From: Flavobacteriales bacterium | GTDB lineage: Bacteria > Bacteroidota > Bacteroidia > Flavobacteriales_C > GCA-002722245 | Direction: 5' to 3' | Length of the DNA: 41,255 nucleotides | Assembly (NCBI GenBank): GCA_947444925.1 | Contig: CANFBW010000027.1 | Span: 1-41,255 of the forward strand | Part shown: piece after piece, positions 34,901 to 41,255 of the stretch | How the letters are laid out: each line of letters opens with the position of its first letter | Position numbering within the stretch: the first letter of the stretch is position 1 | Made by a program: the position numbers and the translations under genes | Notes under the pieces: generated by a model | Told to the model about the DNA's origin: nothing | The model's input: the letters and a program-made list of their open reading frames with translations, nothing else | Databases searched by the model: none

Positions 34901-35274
34901 TCAAAAGTCGACACGTTGCTCGTCCATTTCGAAGTATCATTGCCAATAAAAAAATTCAATTTTTCTGCGCTGGCCTGAACACCTTTTTTGACAGCGTTGC
35001 GATCGCTGTTTACAAATTGCATTTCATAGGCGTGCAAACGAATTCTATTGTTTGCTGTATCACTTTCACCGCGCTTGGGCGCATGTCCGTGCTCAGCAAA
35101 ATTTTTAGCATGCGCCAAGTGATAGGTCAGCTTGCCTTCCTCAAAAAACACAGTGCCTCCCGGAATGTTTTTTCTAAACAAAATATTTTCTTTCCACTGT
35201 CCCTTATTCGGAATGAACTGAGCAGAAGAAAAATGATACAACAAGCAAATGATGACTATAAAGGCATTGCGCAT
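31978..35274 (-). CDS. Large SBBP-propeller/PKD surface protein with T9SS type B sorting domain
   Basis: 1098 residues. Signal peptide 1-18 (ending SSAQ); an N-terminal domain of the DUF7948 kind starting FIPNKGQWKENILF (about 19-235); SBBP-type beta-propeller repeats (about 240-740: segments such as FSTYSGSTADNFGYT, IYSTYLGG, ATYLGGNENDAAYS); a PKD domain near 770-840 (FYWDFGDGTSATQFEPTHKY); a further Ig-like region; and a type B sorting domain (about 1010-1098: NDVYVPNIFTPNADAKND, IYDRWGEMVFE). It is a T9SS cargo presumably attached to the surface. The PorP/SprF gene follows after 2 nt and the PorE-like gene after that, so this is one operon of cargo plus its secretion partners. A promoter abuts the ATG. 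Confidence 0.88.
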   Translation of the reverse strand: MRNAFIVIICLLYHFSSAQFIPNKGQWKENILFRKNIPGGTVFFEEGKLTYHLAHAKNFAEHGHAPKRGESDTANNRIRLHAYEMQFVNSDRNAVKKGVQASAEKLNFFIGNDTSKWTSNVSTFEKVRYNGLYPGIDFLFYEENERSKYDFIVHAGAAVSDIKLKYNGVRKMCLEHNELKIQLSFSDVVEQLPIAYQVIAGKKVSVPCHFVLHNGVVSFTVGESYNKAFDLVIDPLLIFSTYSGSTADNFGYTATYDEDGFLYAGSTVFWMGYPTSLGAFDSTWNGTNQFYNVNGEIFGSPDIAITKYDTSGTKRIYSTYLGGWFCEVPHSLVVNSKGELLIYGTTGSDDFPVTKNALDTSFGGGNISNLANGIFVNYFFGSDIILSKLSADGSKLLASTYYGGTKNDGLNERLNYNYADQMRGEVIVDKDDNVFIASSTSSSDIANVSGFQNTKNLLSDALVAHFSADLSTQIWATYLGGNENDAAYSIVLDAQENLVLAGGTTSPDLATTLNALYPMYQGNPSDGFIAKISNDGSLLNALTYFGTAAYDQVYFVKIDKLQNIYVYGQSESMDSTLVKNAKYHSVHSGQFVSKLKNDLSDFIWSTTFGSGDGRVNISPTAFMVDLCNKVYLTGWGSNKAGFDGLPNYLKGGAKYNGAQGSDGMEVTPDAMQPNTLGSDFYIMVLEDDASQLSYASFFGGDLSSEHVDGGTSRFDKKGKIYQAMCAGCGGHSDMVIAPANAVSPENKSNNCNIGVFKMDFLIPNVVADFKASDACATQNYTFKNTSLLQQNTSFYWDFGDGTSATQFEPTHKYATAGDFVVKLRISDPTACNVVDSISKTIHVQSYKTQVLASDTICAGESVQIGFAENPNYSSYLWRPANGLSDSAIANPIASPAKSTNYVLLANKAVCQDSFLFALTVIPVTGFLTTSADADTILKGHSTQLHVAPIDLAVLWKPAASLSGDTLHDPVASPLVSTTYTVSLKTNAVNSCVSTDSITVFVYDGKCGKNDVYVPNIFTPNADAKNDVLFVRGNNITELYFTIYDRWGEMVFETRDQHLGWSGDYKNQSADPAVFVYYLTVKCGANNSYFEKGNITVMR

Positions 35275-35277
35275 GGC

Positions 35278-35307
35278 TAAATTTAACTAAAAATGTTATT
35301 CATCAAA
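35278..35307 (-). promoter_or_regulatory. Promoter of the second T9SS module (TTTG-N18-TAAATTTA)
   Basis: Minus strand TTTG (35307-35304) and TAAATTTA (35285-35278; one mismatch) are 18 nt apart. The ATG (35274) is 3 nt after the -7 box, so the message would be leaderless. Confidence 0.5.
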
Positions 35308-35387
35308 ACATTAATTGGCGTAGCATAATTAAATGTAACCATCTATTGGTTAATATTGTTCTATCCTAATAGGAGACAAAGTTACCG

Positions 35388-37955
35388 ATGTCCAAAAACA
35401 TAAAATACATACTGTTGTTACTGTGCGGCTTTGCGGCTTTTCAACTGCCTGCACAAAACATTGTGATGGGCAGCAGCAACAATGAAAATTTGTGCACAGG
35501 CAAGTTCTTCGACAGCGGAGGACTAAGCGGCGCGGGCTATTCTGAAAATGAAAACTTATCCCACACTTTGTGCAGCATGGGCGGCGGACAGAGCATCAAA
35601 ATCAATTTCACTGCGTTCAACGTCGACCCAAAAGACACGCTGTACATTTTCGACGGCGCCACGAACACCGCTCCACTGCTTGGGAAATTTACCAACGACG
35701 ATTTACTTGGATTAACCATTGGCGGCAGCAATGCCAATGCCACTGGCTGCCTCACCTTTCATTTCACCAGCGACAACAGCAACAATGGATTTTGGGAAGG
35801 CCTTATTTCTTGCGGCAACAAGTGCATTTTCCCAACAGCCATTATCACGGGGGGCACTGACATTGTGCGACTTTGCCCTGGCGAAAGCATCGCTCTCAAT
35901 GCCAGCAGCTCCACGGCCGGCGCGGGCAGCATTGCGAAATACGAATGGTTCAGTAAAAAAGACACGGTGGTTGGAACAAACTACAACAGTAATTTCCCAA
36001 ATCCAAATGGACTGCAAGTTGAACTCCGCGTGACCAACAGCGCAGGCTGCAGCAATATCAAAAAAGAAGAGGTACTTGTACTTGTCAGCACACCTCCTGT
36101 GTTCACCGGCACCAGCGGAGACACCAAGGCTTGCACCGGAAAAAGTGCCTGTTTGACTGGAAAAGTGAGCGGCATTGCCTATAAAGAAGAAATACCAAAA
36201 TACAGCGGCGGTACCCTTGCGCTGCCCGACCGCCCCGACAATGGCGTTGCCTGCTTCAATTCCACCCTTAATTTCACTATTTTTACCCCAGGTCAAAAGC
36301 TGAAAAGCGCAAGTGATCTACAAAGTATTTGCGTAGATATCGAACATTCCTATTTAGACGACCTAACGATCAAAATTACTTGTCCAAATGGCCAATCAAC
36401 AAAACTGTTCAACCGCGGAGGCGCAGGCAAACACCTCGGTATACCTGTGCTTGATGACAACCCACCCGTAACAGGCACTTGCGGTCATTATTGTTGGACC
36501 GACAATTCCTTACTTGGGCAATTGCAAAATGCCGGAAGCATCAATCAAACCGTGCCTTATGGCAACTACAAAAGCACCGAACCGTTCACCAATTTGATTG
36601 GCTGTCCGCTCAATGGCGCATGGGTTTTTGAAGTGTGCGACATGCAAAAAAACGACAATGGTTCAGTATGCACCTGGGACTTGACTTTCAACCCCAACAG
36701 CATTCCCAAAGGCATTTCTTTTACACCCACTTTCAATTTACCCGCCAACGACTCAACTGCCTGGGTGAGCGATGCATCTATATTTAGCACTTCTGCGAAT
36801 GGCGACACCATTTGCGCTGCCGCGCCCGCTGCGGGCATCAAAAACTTCACGTACAAAGCCACCAATAATTTCGGCTGCACTTATGACACTGTACTTTCTG
36901 TAAAAAGCTATCCTTTTCCCAAAACAAATTTAAACGACAGCATACAGGTTTGTACCTCGCTTTTGCAATCGCCCATTGACGTCAGCATGAGCGCTTCAGC
37001 AGAAGGAAGTTATCATTTTTCATGGCAGCCGACAAAAGGATTGAGCGTCGCTACAAGTGCGCATACCAAATTGCTGCTCGACAGTGCGCAAACCCAATAC
37101 ATATTGAAAGTTTACGATGACGCCGCACCAAATTGCATCACATTTGATACCACCCAAATAAAAAAAATACCCGTACCCACCGCTGCGCTGCTGTTGGACA
37201 CCAATGCGGGCTGTGTGCCGCTGACCATAAAAATGAAAGACAACACCAATCCAAAACCCATTCATTTTCAATGGTTTTTTGGCGATGGAACTGATTCTGC
37301 ATCCGCCGTCGATTCTACCACACACCGCTATACCAACTTTGGAACAGATACTTTAAAATACATCATTTCCACCTTCGACGGATGCACCGATACCGCCACG
37401 CACATCATCAATGCTGCACCGGCTCCATTGGTAATTTTTCTTGTTTCTCCCCCCGATGCCTACCGCGACTTTCCTTATTTTTGTTTTCAAAATGCCTCCG
37501 TCATGGGCGGATCCCAATACACTTGGCGCTTTGGCAACGAGGGCGCATCTTCTCAGGAGAGTGATTGCTTTATGTTTTCCGACTCCGTTAAATGTCATCC
37601 TGTGCAATTGCGCGCCACCAATAATTTTGGTTGCAGCGACAGCTTAACAAAAGCTGTTTGCGTGAAAAATTCACGTCAAAAAATATTCGCTCCAAATGCC
37701 TTCACACCCAACGACGACCACCACAACGAAACTTTCATTGTAGTGAGTGAGGGCGTTTTTAATGATGGCTATCAACTCAGCATCTTTGACAAATGGGGAA
37801 ACAACATTTGGGAAAGCAACACACCCAACAGCGCGTGGAATGGCAACGGAAATAATTTCCCAGCGCCAAGCGATGTTTATGTGTATAAATTAAAATACAA
37901 AGACGAATGGGGAACTGACCAGCAAATCATTGGAAGCGTAACCTTGATAAGATAG
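35388..37955 (+). CDS. CUB and P-domain surface protein with PKD and T9SS type B sorting domain
   Basis: 855 residues. Signal peptide 1-23; CUB-like domain (about 24-140, DTLYIFDGATNTAPLLG ... NGFWEGLISC); a PKD-like segment (about 145-230); a proprotein-convertase P-domain (about 290-450; ICVDIEHSYLDDLTIKITCPN ... GAWVFEVCDM ... WDLTF); a PKD domain near 610-690 (FQWFFGDGTDS); and a type B sorting domain (about 770-855; FAPNAFTPNDDHHNE, FDKWGNNIWE). CUB and P-domains are usually attached to proteases, but no protease domain was found; they may bind protein or carbohydrate. Divergent from the second T9SS module, sharing a 113-nt spacer, so it may use the same PorP/SprF partner. An AGGAG sequence lies 11 nt before the ATG. 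Confidence 0.85.
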   Translation: MSKNIKYILLLLCGFAAFQLPAQNIVMGSSNNENLCTGKFFDSGGLSGAGYSENENLSHTLCSMGGGQSIKINFTAFNVDPKDTLYIFDGATNTAPLLGKFTNDDLLGLTIGGSNANATGCLTFHFTSDNSNNGFWEGLISCGNKCIFPTAIITGGTDIVRLCPGESIALNASSSTAGAGSIAKYEWFSKKDTVVGTNYNSNFPNPNGLQVELRVTNSAGCSNIKKEEVLVLVSTPPVFTGTSGDTKACTGKSACLTGKVSGIAYKEEIPKYSGGTLALPDRPDNGVACFNSTLNFTIFTPGQKLKSASDLQSICVDIEHSYLDDLTIKITCPNGQSTKLFNRGGAGKHLGIPVLDDNPPVTGTCGHYCWTDNSLLGQLQNAGSINQTVPYGNYKSTEPFTNLIGCPLNGAWVFEVCDMQKNDNGSVCTWDLTFNPNSIPKGISFTPTFNLPANDSTAWVSDASIFSTSANGDTICAAAPAAGIKNFTYKATNNFGCTYDTVLSVKSYPFPKTNLNDSIQVCTSLLQSPIDVSMSASAEGSYHFSWQPTKGLSVATSAHTKLLLDSAQTQYILKVYDDAAPNCITFDTTQIKKIPVPTAALLLDTNAGCVPLTIKMKDNTNPKPIHFQWFFGDGTDSASAVDSTTHRYTNFGTDTLKYIISTFDGCTDTATHIINAAPAPLVIFLVSPPDAYRDFPYFCFQNASVMGGSQYTWRFGNEGASSQESDCFMFSDSVKCHPVQLRATNNFGCSDSLTKAVCVKNSRQKIFAPNAFTPNDDHHNETFIVVSEGVFNDGYQLSIFDKWGNNIWESNTPNSAWNGNGNNFPAPSDVYVYKLKYKDEWGTDQQIIGSVTLIR

Positions 37956-37976
37956 ACAACAAGATTATTATCTTTG
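37943..37976 (+). promoter_or_regulatory. Promoter of fmt (CTTG-N22-TATCTTTG)
   Basis: A perfect TATCTTTG (37969-37976) with CTTG 22 nt upstream (37943-37946), 22 nt before the fmt ATG. It overlaps the 3' end of the preceding gene. Confidence 0.45.
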
Positions 37977-37998
37977 TGCGCAACATTCAATTTTAGTC

Positions 37999-38952
37999 AT
38001 GGACAATTCTTCTTTGCGCATCGTATTTATGGGAACACCTGATTTCGCTGTTCCCGCTCTTCAAATATTGGTTGAAAACAATTACAATATCGTAGGCGTA
38101 ATTACGGCTCCCGACAAACCTGCCGGACGCGGTCATAAAATACAACAATCACCCGTGAAACAATATGCCCTTGAAAAAGGATTGAACGTTTTGCAACCCC
38201 TCAATTTAAAGGCCGATGAATTCATTGCCGAACTCAAAGCACTTGATGCACAACTGCAAGTAGTGGTCGCCTTTAGAATGCTGCCTGAGGTCATTTGGCG
38301 CATGCCAAGCAAAGGCACTTTTAATTTGCACGGCTCTTTATTGCCACAATACCGAGGCGCAGCCCCCATCAACTGGGCGGTGATCAATGGCGATAGTGAA
38401 AGCGGAGTGACGACCTTCTTCATCAATGAAAACATTGACACCGGAAGAATTATTTTGCAAGAGAAAGTAAAACTTACACCCAACACCACAGCAGGCGAAC
38501 TGCACGACCAACTCATGGAGATTGGAAAAAAACTGGTGCTCGATACCGTTTACCGCATACAAACCGACAATCTATCGCTGCTCAATCAAAAGGATTTATT
38601 GATCAAAGATTTGAAAGCAGCACCTAAAATATTTAAAGCCGATTGTAAAATCGACTGGACTAAAAACGCTTCTCAAATTCACAATCTCATTAGAGGACTA
38701 TCGCCCTACCCTGCTGCGTGGACGACTTTAAAGAATGGTGACGAAGAAATTTTATTGAAAATTTTTGCTGCCGAAATCAGCGATAAAATTGTAGCGACAA
38801 ACACCATCGAAAGCGACAACAAAACACATTTATATATAGGCTGTCAAAATGGAAGTTTAAAAATAAAGCAGCTTCAGCTAGCAGGCAAAAACAGGATGAA
38901 TACCGAGGACTTACTCAAGGGCTTCAACATCCACGGCTATCACACTATATAA
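37999..38952 (+). CDS. fmt: Methionyl-tRNA formyltransferase
   Basis: 317 residues, normal length. The formyltransferase N-terminal domain contains MGTPDFAVPAL, the catalytic Asn109/His111 in FNLHGSLLPQYRGAAPINWAV, and Asp147 in NIDTGR. The C-terminal domain (about 205-317) begins near CKIDWTKNASQIHNLIRGLSPYPAAW, as expected for tRNA binding. It formylates initiator Met-tRNA in the cytoplasm. No def gene is adjacent. Confidence 0.97.
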   Translation: MDNSSLRIVFMGTPDFAVPALQILVENNYNIVGVITAPDKPAGRGHKIQQSPVKQYALEKGLNVLQPLNLKADEFIAELKALDAQLQVVVAFRMLPEVIWRMPSKGTFNLHGSLLPQYRGAAPINWAVINGDSESGVTTFFINENIDTGRIILQEKVKLTPNTTAGELHDQLMEIGKKLVLDTVYRIQTDNLSLLNQKDLLIKDLKAAPKIFKADCKIDWTKNASQIHNLIRGLSPYPAAWTTLKNGDEEILLKIFAAEISDKIVATNTIESDNKTHLYIGCQNGSLKIKQLQLAGKNRMNTEDLLKGFNIHGYHTI

Positions 38953-39087
38953 GTATCACGCATCACCCCCCCTTTGCACTTCTCCCGTGATCACCTTAGA
39001 AAAAGGCAGTCAGAGTGCCCTTTACAGCCCTAGTTATTAACAATAGGCCTGATTTTTCAACATTTCCGTGATTTTAGCACTTGCGCA

Positions 39088-39118
39088 TTTGTACAACATA
39101 TATAATCACATATATTTG
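39088..39118 (+). promoter_or_regulatory. Consensus Bacteroidota promoter of the HU gene (TTTG-N19-TATATTTG)
   Basis: TTTG (39088-39091), exactly 19 nt, then TATATTTG (39111-39118): a perfect match to the housekeeping sigma consensus of the phylum. The leader to the ATG at 39163 would be about 37 nt, A/T-rich and without a Shine-Dalgarno sequence, as is usual in Bacteroidota. Confidence 0.85.
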
Positions 39119-39162
39119 AAACCGGATAGTCACATTAATGTTTAACCCTTAATTTTTGTACC

Positions 39163-39438
39163 ATGAACAAAGCAGAATTAATCGAAGCAATCGCAGCTGA
39201 AGCGAAAATCACTAAAGCAGATGCAAAAAGAGCACTTGATGCTTTTGTAACTGTAACTTCTAAATCTTTGAAAAAAGGTGACAGAGTTGCTCTAGTAGGA
39301 TTCGGATCTTTCGCAGTATCTAAAAGAGCTGCTAGAAAAGGAAGAAATCCACAAACTGGAAAAGAGATCAAAATCGCAGCTAAAAAAGTTGTGAAATTCA
39401 AAGCTGGTGCTGAACTTTCAGCTGTAGTTAACAAGTAA
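39163..39438 (+). CDS. hup: HU-family DNA-binding protein
   Basis: A 91-residue histone-like protein: [25 protein letters not shown], the central [19 protein letters not shown], with the DNA-intercalating RNP arm, and the C-terminal helix ending AELSAVVNK. It bends and compacts DNA as a dimer. Codon use (GCT/GCA, AAA, GGA-rich) differs from neighbours in the way typical of highly expressed genes. It has its own strong promoter and terminator, so it is monocistronic. Confidence 0.97.
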   Translation: MNKAELIEAIAAEAKITKADAKRALDAFVTVTSKSLKKGDRVALVGFGSFAVSKRAARKGRNPQTGKEIKIAAKKVVKFKAGAELSAVVNK

Positions 39439-39460
39439 TTGTTTACCAAACAGAAATTGG

Positions 39461-39484
39461 AAAAGCTGCCCTCGGGCAGCTTTT
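39461..39484 (+). terminator. Intrinsic terminator of the HU gene
   Basis: An 11-bp perfect stem (AAAAGCTGCCC / GGGCAGCTTTT) with a 2-nt loop (effectively a CTCG tetraloop), followed by TCTTGTTTT. 22 nt downstream of the HU stop. Confidence 0.9.
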
Positions 39485-39522
39485 CTTGTTTTATACAGTT
39501 CCTGTTTGAGGTATGTGAAACA

Positions 39523-39564
39523 CAACAACAACAACAACAACAACTACAACAACTACAACTACAA
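39523..39564 (+). repeat. CAA/CTA trinucleotide microsatellite
   Basis: Fourteen tandem triplets: seven CAA, then a CTA/CAA mixture. It is intergenic, just beyond the HU terminator; it lies in no convincing reading frame. Confidence 0.9.
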
Positions 39565-39733
39565 ATGTGCATGAAGATGTTCGTTAGTTTAAAACAATAG
39601 CAACTTGCTTTTGCCAACGACGAGATGTACTAAAATCACAAGCACTGCCCGCAAAAGGGCAACTGCAACAAAAAGCGCTAGACGATCATTTGCTTTTTAC
39701 GCTTACCCGAAATTGCACCAGTAATTTGCCAAA

Positions 39734-39785
39734 GGGGCGATAGGTCCTTCAAAGACCTAAACTTAGTTTCTCCTCTTAATCTCAA
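39734..39785 (-). repeat. Truncated copy of the inverted-repeat element (inverted half-element)
   Basis: It begins with the arm GGGCGATAGGTCCTTC and continues as the reverse complement of the right half of the 39873 element (TTAGTTTCTCCTCTTAATCTCAA). Only one arm and about 35 nt of interior are kept, in opposite orientation to the complete copies. Confidence 0.7.
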
Positions 39786-39872
39786 GCAAACAAATACCTT
39801 CGAAAATCTAAGCGGAGGATTGCTTTCATTAATTTTCTATGATTGCCCGAAATTGCTCTTTAATCTGCCGAA

Positions 39873-40013
39873 AGGGCGATAGGTCCTTCGGAGTACCTCA
39901 GGATGACAGAGGCGTCCAATCTTCAAAAAAGTTTTCTTGAGTAAGGATGTCATCCTGAGATTTGAGATTAAGAGGAGAAACTAAGTTTCGGATTTTGAAG
40001 GACCTACCGCCCT
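39873..40013. repeat. Inverted-repeat element, complete copy 1 (141 bp)
   Basis: Ends are AGGGCGATAGGTCCTTC (39873-39889) and GAAGGACCTACCGCCCT (39997-40013), inverted with one mismatch. Interior carries a second inverted pair, CTCAGGATGACA and TGTCATCCTGAG. No ORF inside. It looks like a non-autonomous element of the GTCATCCTGAG repeat type common in Bacteroidota. Confidence 0.75.
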
Positions 40014-40160
40014 GTTTGTAAATACATACGCGCGTTGGCACACCCTCATTTGGACTAAGTATTGTGTGGACCAATGATCGAAAATCTCGTGAAATTCTGA
40101 AAAGGCATAAACACCAAATGCGATCGATATTTCATAATAACACCAATTGATGCAAGTATA

Positions 40161-40298
40161 GGGCGATAGGTTCTTCGGAGTACCTCAGAAAGACAAATGT
40201 GCCCCGTTTCACAATATTTTTTTTTAGCGTGGCTGTCCTCCTGAGATTTGAGACGAAGAGAAGAAAGGAATTTTCGGTCTTTGAAGGACCTATCGCCC
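40161..40298. repeat. Inverted-repeat element, complete copy 2 (138 bp)
   Basis: Arms GGGCGATAGGTTCTTC (40161-40176) and GAAGGACCTATCGCCC (40283-40298), one mismatch. The interior aligns with copy 1 end to end (GGAGTACCTCAG at the left; CCTGAGATTTGAGA at the right) but has diverged in the middle. No flanking target-site duplication is evident. Confidence 0.75.
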
Positions 40299-40334
40299 CC
40301 AACTTAAATCAACTGATACAGACGTGAACCAGTA

Positions 40335-41255
40335 CTATTTTTTGGTAGGAATCGTCCAGCTTTTGCCGTCCAAGGTATAGGTATATTCCTCTGAACGCTG
40401 TATCTGCTCAGTGATATCGTAACGCACACCCATGTATCCCGATGGTTTTCCATCAGCACCCTTAATTGGCGTGATCACGGCATCAACCCAATAAGGAGTG
40501 CCATCTTTGGCTTTGTTCTTCACAATGCCTCTAAAGGTATTTCCCGAGCCAATTGTAGCCCACATTAATTTGAAAATTTCAGCAGGCATATCGGGATGAC
40601 GCACTATATTGTGCGGCTTACCTTGCAACTCACCCATGGTGTACTTCGCTATTTTAGCGAACTTTTCATTCACCGATACAATATTTCCCTTTTGATCTGT
40701 TTCTGAAACCAAACACATTTCATTGAGAATACCAAGGCGCACCGACAGCTCCGCTTCCGTTTTATTGATCTTGGCTTCACGCAAAGAAATCTCACTCTGC
40801 ATTTGCTCGCTTTGCGCTTTTATTTCTTCGGTGTTTTGACGCAACTCCTCCTCCTGTTCGCCCATCATTAATTGCATTTGTCGCGATTCAGCCAACAAAC
40901 GTGCCGTTTCTAAATTTACTTTCAAGGCTTTAAAAGTAGCCGCGATACTTTCGGAAACTTTTTCAAAAAAATCAATTTCAACAGGCTTCAATACTTGAAA
41001 AGACGCAATTTCAATAACGCCAAAAATCTCTGCATTTACTTTTAAAGGCATAATCAACACGCAAGTGGGCGACGCATCGCCCAAACCCGAACGAATTTGA
41101 ATATAGCCTTCAGGAACTGCGGTGAGCAATATTTTCTCACCCTCTAAAAAGCATTGACCAACCAAACCTTGGCCTACCTTTATTTTTTTTTCAACATATT
41201 TGCGTTTTTCGTAGGCATAAAAACCAACCAAATCAAGGTGCACATCGGCTTTATC
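40335..41255 (-). CDS. GAF-PAS sensor protein, C-terminal part (5' end beyond the window)
   Basis: The frame is open to the right edge; 306 residues to the stop are visible. Residues from the edge to about 120 are the end of a GAF domain (KIKVGQGLVGQCFLEG ... GVIEIAS), followed by a helical coiled-coil linker (about 120-175, rich in Glu/Gln) and an Aer-type PAS domain (about 185-285: SVNEKFAKIAKYTMGELQGKPHNIVRHPDMP ... GIVKNKAKDGTPYWVDAVITPI). The protein ends 20-odd residues after the PAS domain, with no kinase, GGDEF or methyl-accepting domain visible. The upstream part may hold further GAF/HAMP or membrane segments. Signal input and output are unknown. Confidence 0.8.
   Translation of the reverse strand, partial: DKADVHLDLVGFYAYEKRKYVEKKIKVGQGLVGQCFLEGEKILLTAVPEGYIQIRSGLGDASPTCVLIMPLKVNAEIFGVIEIASFQVLKPVEIDFFEKVSESIAATFKALKVNLETARLLAESRQMQLMMGEQEEELRQNTEEIKAQSEQMQSEISLREAKINKTEAELSVRLGILNEMCLVSETDQKGNIVSVNEKFAKIAKYTMGELQGKPHNIVRHPDMPAEIFKLMWATIGSGNTFRGIVKNKAKDGTPYWVDAVITPIKGADGKPSGYMGVRYDITEQIQRSEEYTYTLDGKSWTIPTKK

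Larger units (their letters stand above)
39439..40334. other. Gene-free repeat-rich region between HU and the GAF-PAS gene
   Basis: Roughly 0.9 kb with no supported coding frame or RNA gene. It holds the HU terminator, the CAA microsatellite, three copies of an inverted-repeat element (one truncated), and a duplicated flank beginning CCCGAAATTGC at 39706 and 39846. Stretches 39565-39705 and 40014-40160 show no structure I can interpret. Confidence 0.7.

Noticed and set aside
35712-36296. Minus-strand 194-codon frame inside the CUB/P-domain gene
   Set aside because: Ala/Gly-rich shadow of the real gene; the plus-strand protein has recognisable domains over the same stretch.
38955-39020. Possible fmt terminator (ATCACG/CGTGAT and GGCA/TGCC pairs)
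   Set aside because: Stems of only 4-6 bp with long loops and no T-run; weaker than the clear terminators nearby.
39135-39617. Minus-strand frame with a long cysteine-rich tract
   Set aside because: It is antisense to the HU gene and its cysteine run is the CAA microsatellite read backwards; no promoter or family match.
40161-40298. Complete insertion sequence
   Set aside because: Inverted ends are present but the interior is only ~105 bp with no transposase, so at most it is a non-autonomous element.
1-41255. tRNA or rRNA genes
   Set aside because: I saw no cloverleaf with a GTTCRANYC-type T arm and no rRNA-like sequence while reading both strands, though a covariance search would be more sensitive.

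Overview
The window is about 41 kb of chromosomal DNA from a member of the Bacteroidota (Flavobacteriales/Chitinophagales-like; I cannot place it more closely). The evidence is direct. There are many type IX secretion system (T9SS) cargo proteins with type A or type B C-terminal sorting domains, and two PorP/SprF-family outer-membrane proteins. Promoters fit the Bacteroidota form TTTG-N18-21-TAnnTTTG, and coding sequences use moderately low GC. I found no tRNA, rRNA, CRISPR array, prophage or complete insertion sequence.

Layout: 1-4.3 kb (minus) holds a cytochrome P450 cut by the left edge, a stand-alone E2-type acyltransferase, and a two-gene ABC transporter. 4.4-14.6 kb (minus) is a tightly packed run: phosphohexomutase, DUF2279 protein, a giant SprB-like adhesin, a PKD-repeat type B cargo protein, and a PorP/SprF protein fused to an OmpA domain. 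The last three are joined by 4-nt ATGA overlaps. 14.7-25.4 kb is mostly housekeeping: rarA, a SirB1-family protein, sucC, a lolD-like ATPase, a 55-aa orphan, a YgiQ-type radical SAM protein, a lipoprotein/ECF sigma/anti-sigma operon, and a PIF1-like helicase.

25.4-28.5 kb carries two paralogous T9SS type A proteins, each with three copies of a ~100-residue module. 28.7-35.3 kb (minus) is a second secretion module: a beta-propeller/PKD type B cargo, a PorP/SprF protein, and a PorE-like TPR/PD40/OmpA-like protein. Divergent from it is a CUB + P-domain type B cargo (35.4-38.0 kb). The right end has fmt, an HU gene with a textbook promoter and terminator, an ~0.9 kb gene-free stretch with a CAA microsatellite and ~140-bp inverted-repeat elements, and a GAF-PAS sensor protein cut by the right edge.

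The unifying theme is cell-surface export. Two separate cargo + PorP/SprF modules sit in one window. They differ in how an OmpA-type peptidoglycan-binding domain is supplied: fused to the barrel in one, carried by a separate periplasmic protein in the other. In the separate protein the usual DAP-binding Asp is replaced. This contrast is the most interesting observation. Most other genes are ordinary for the phylum.
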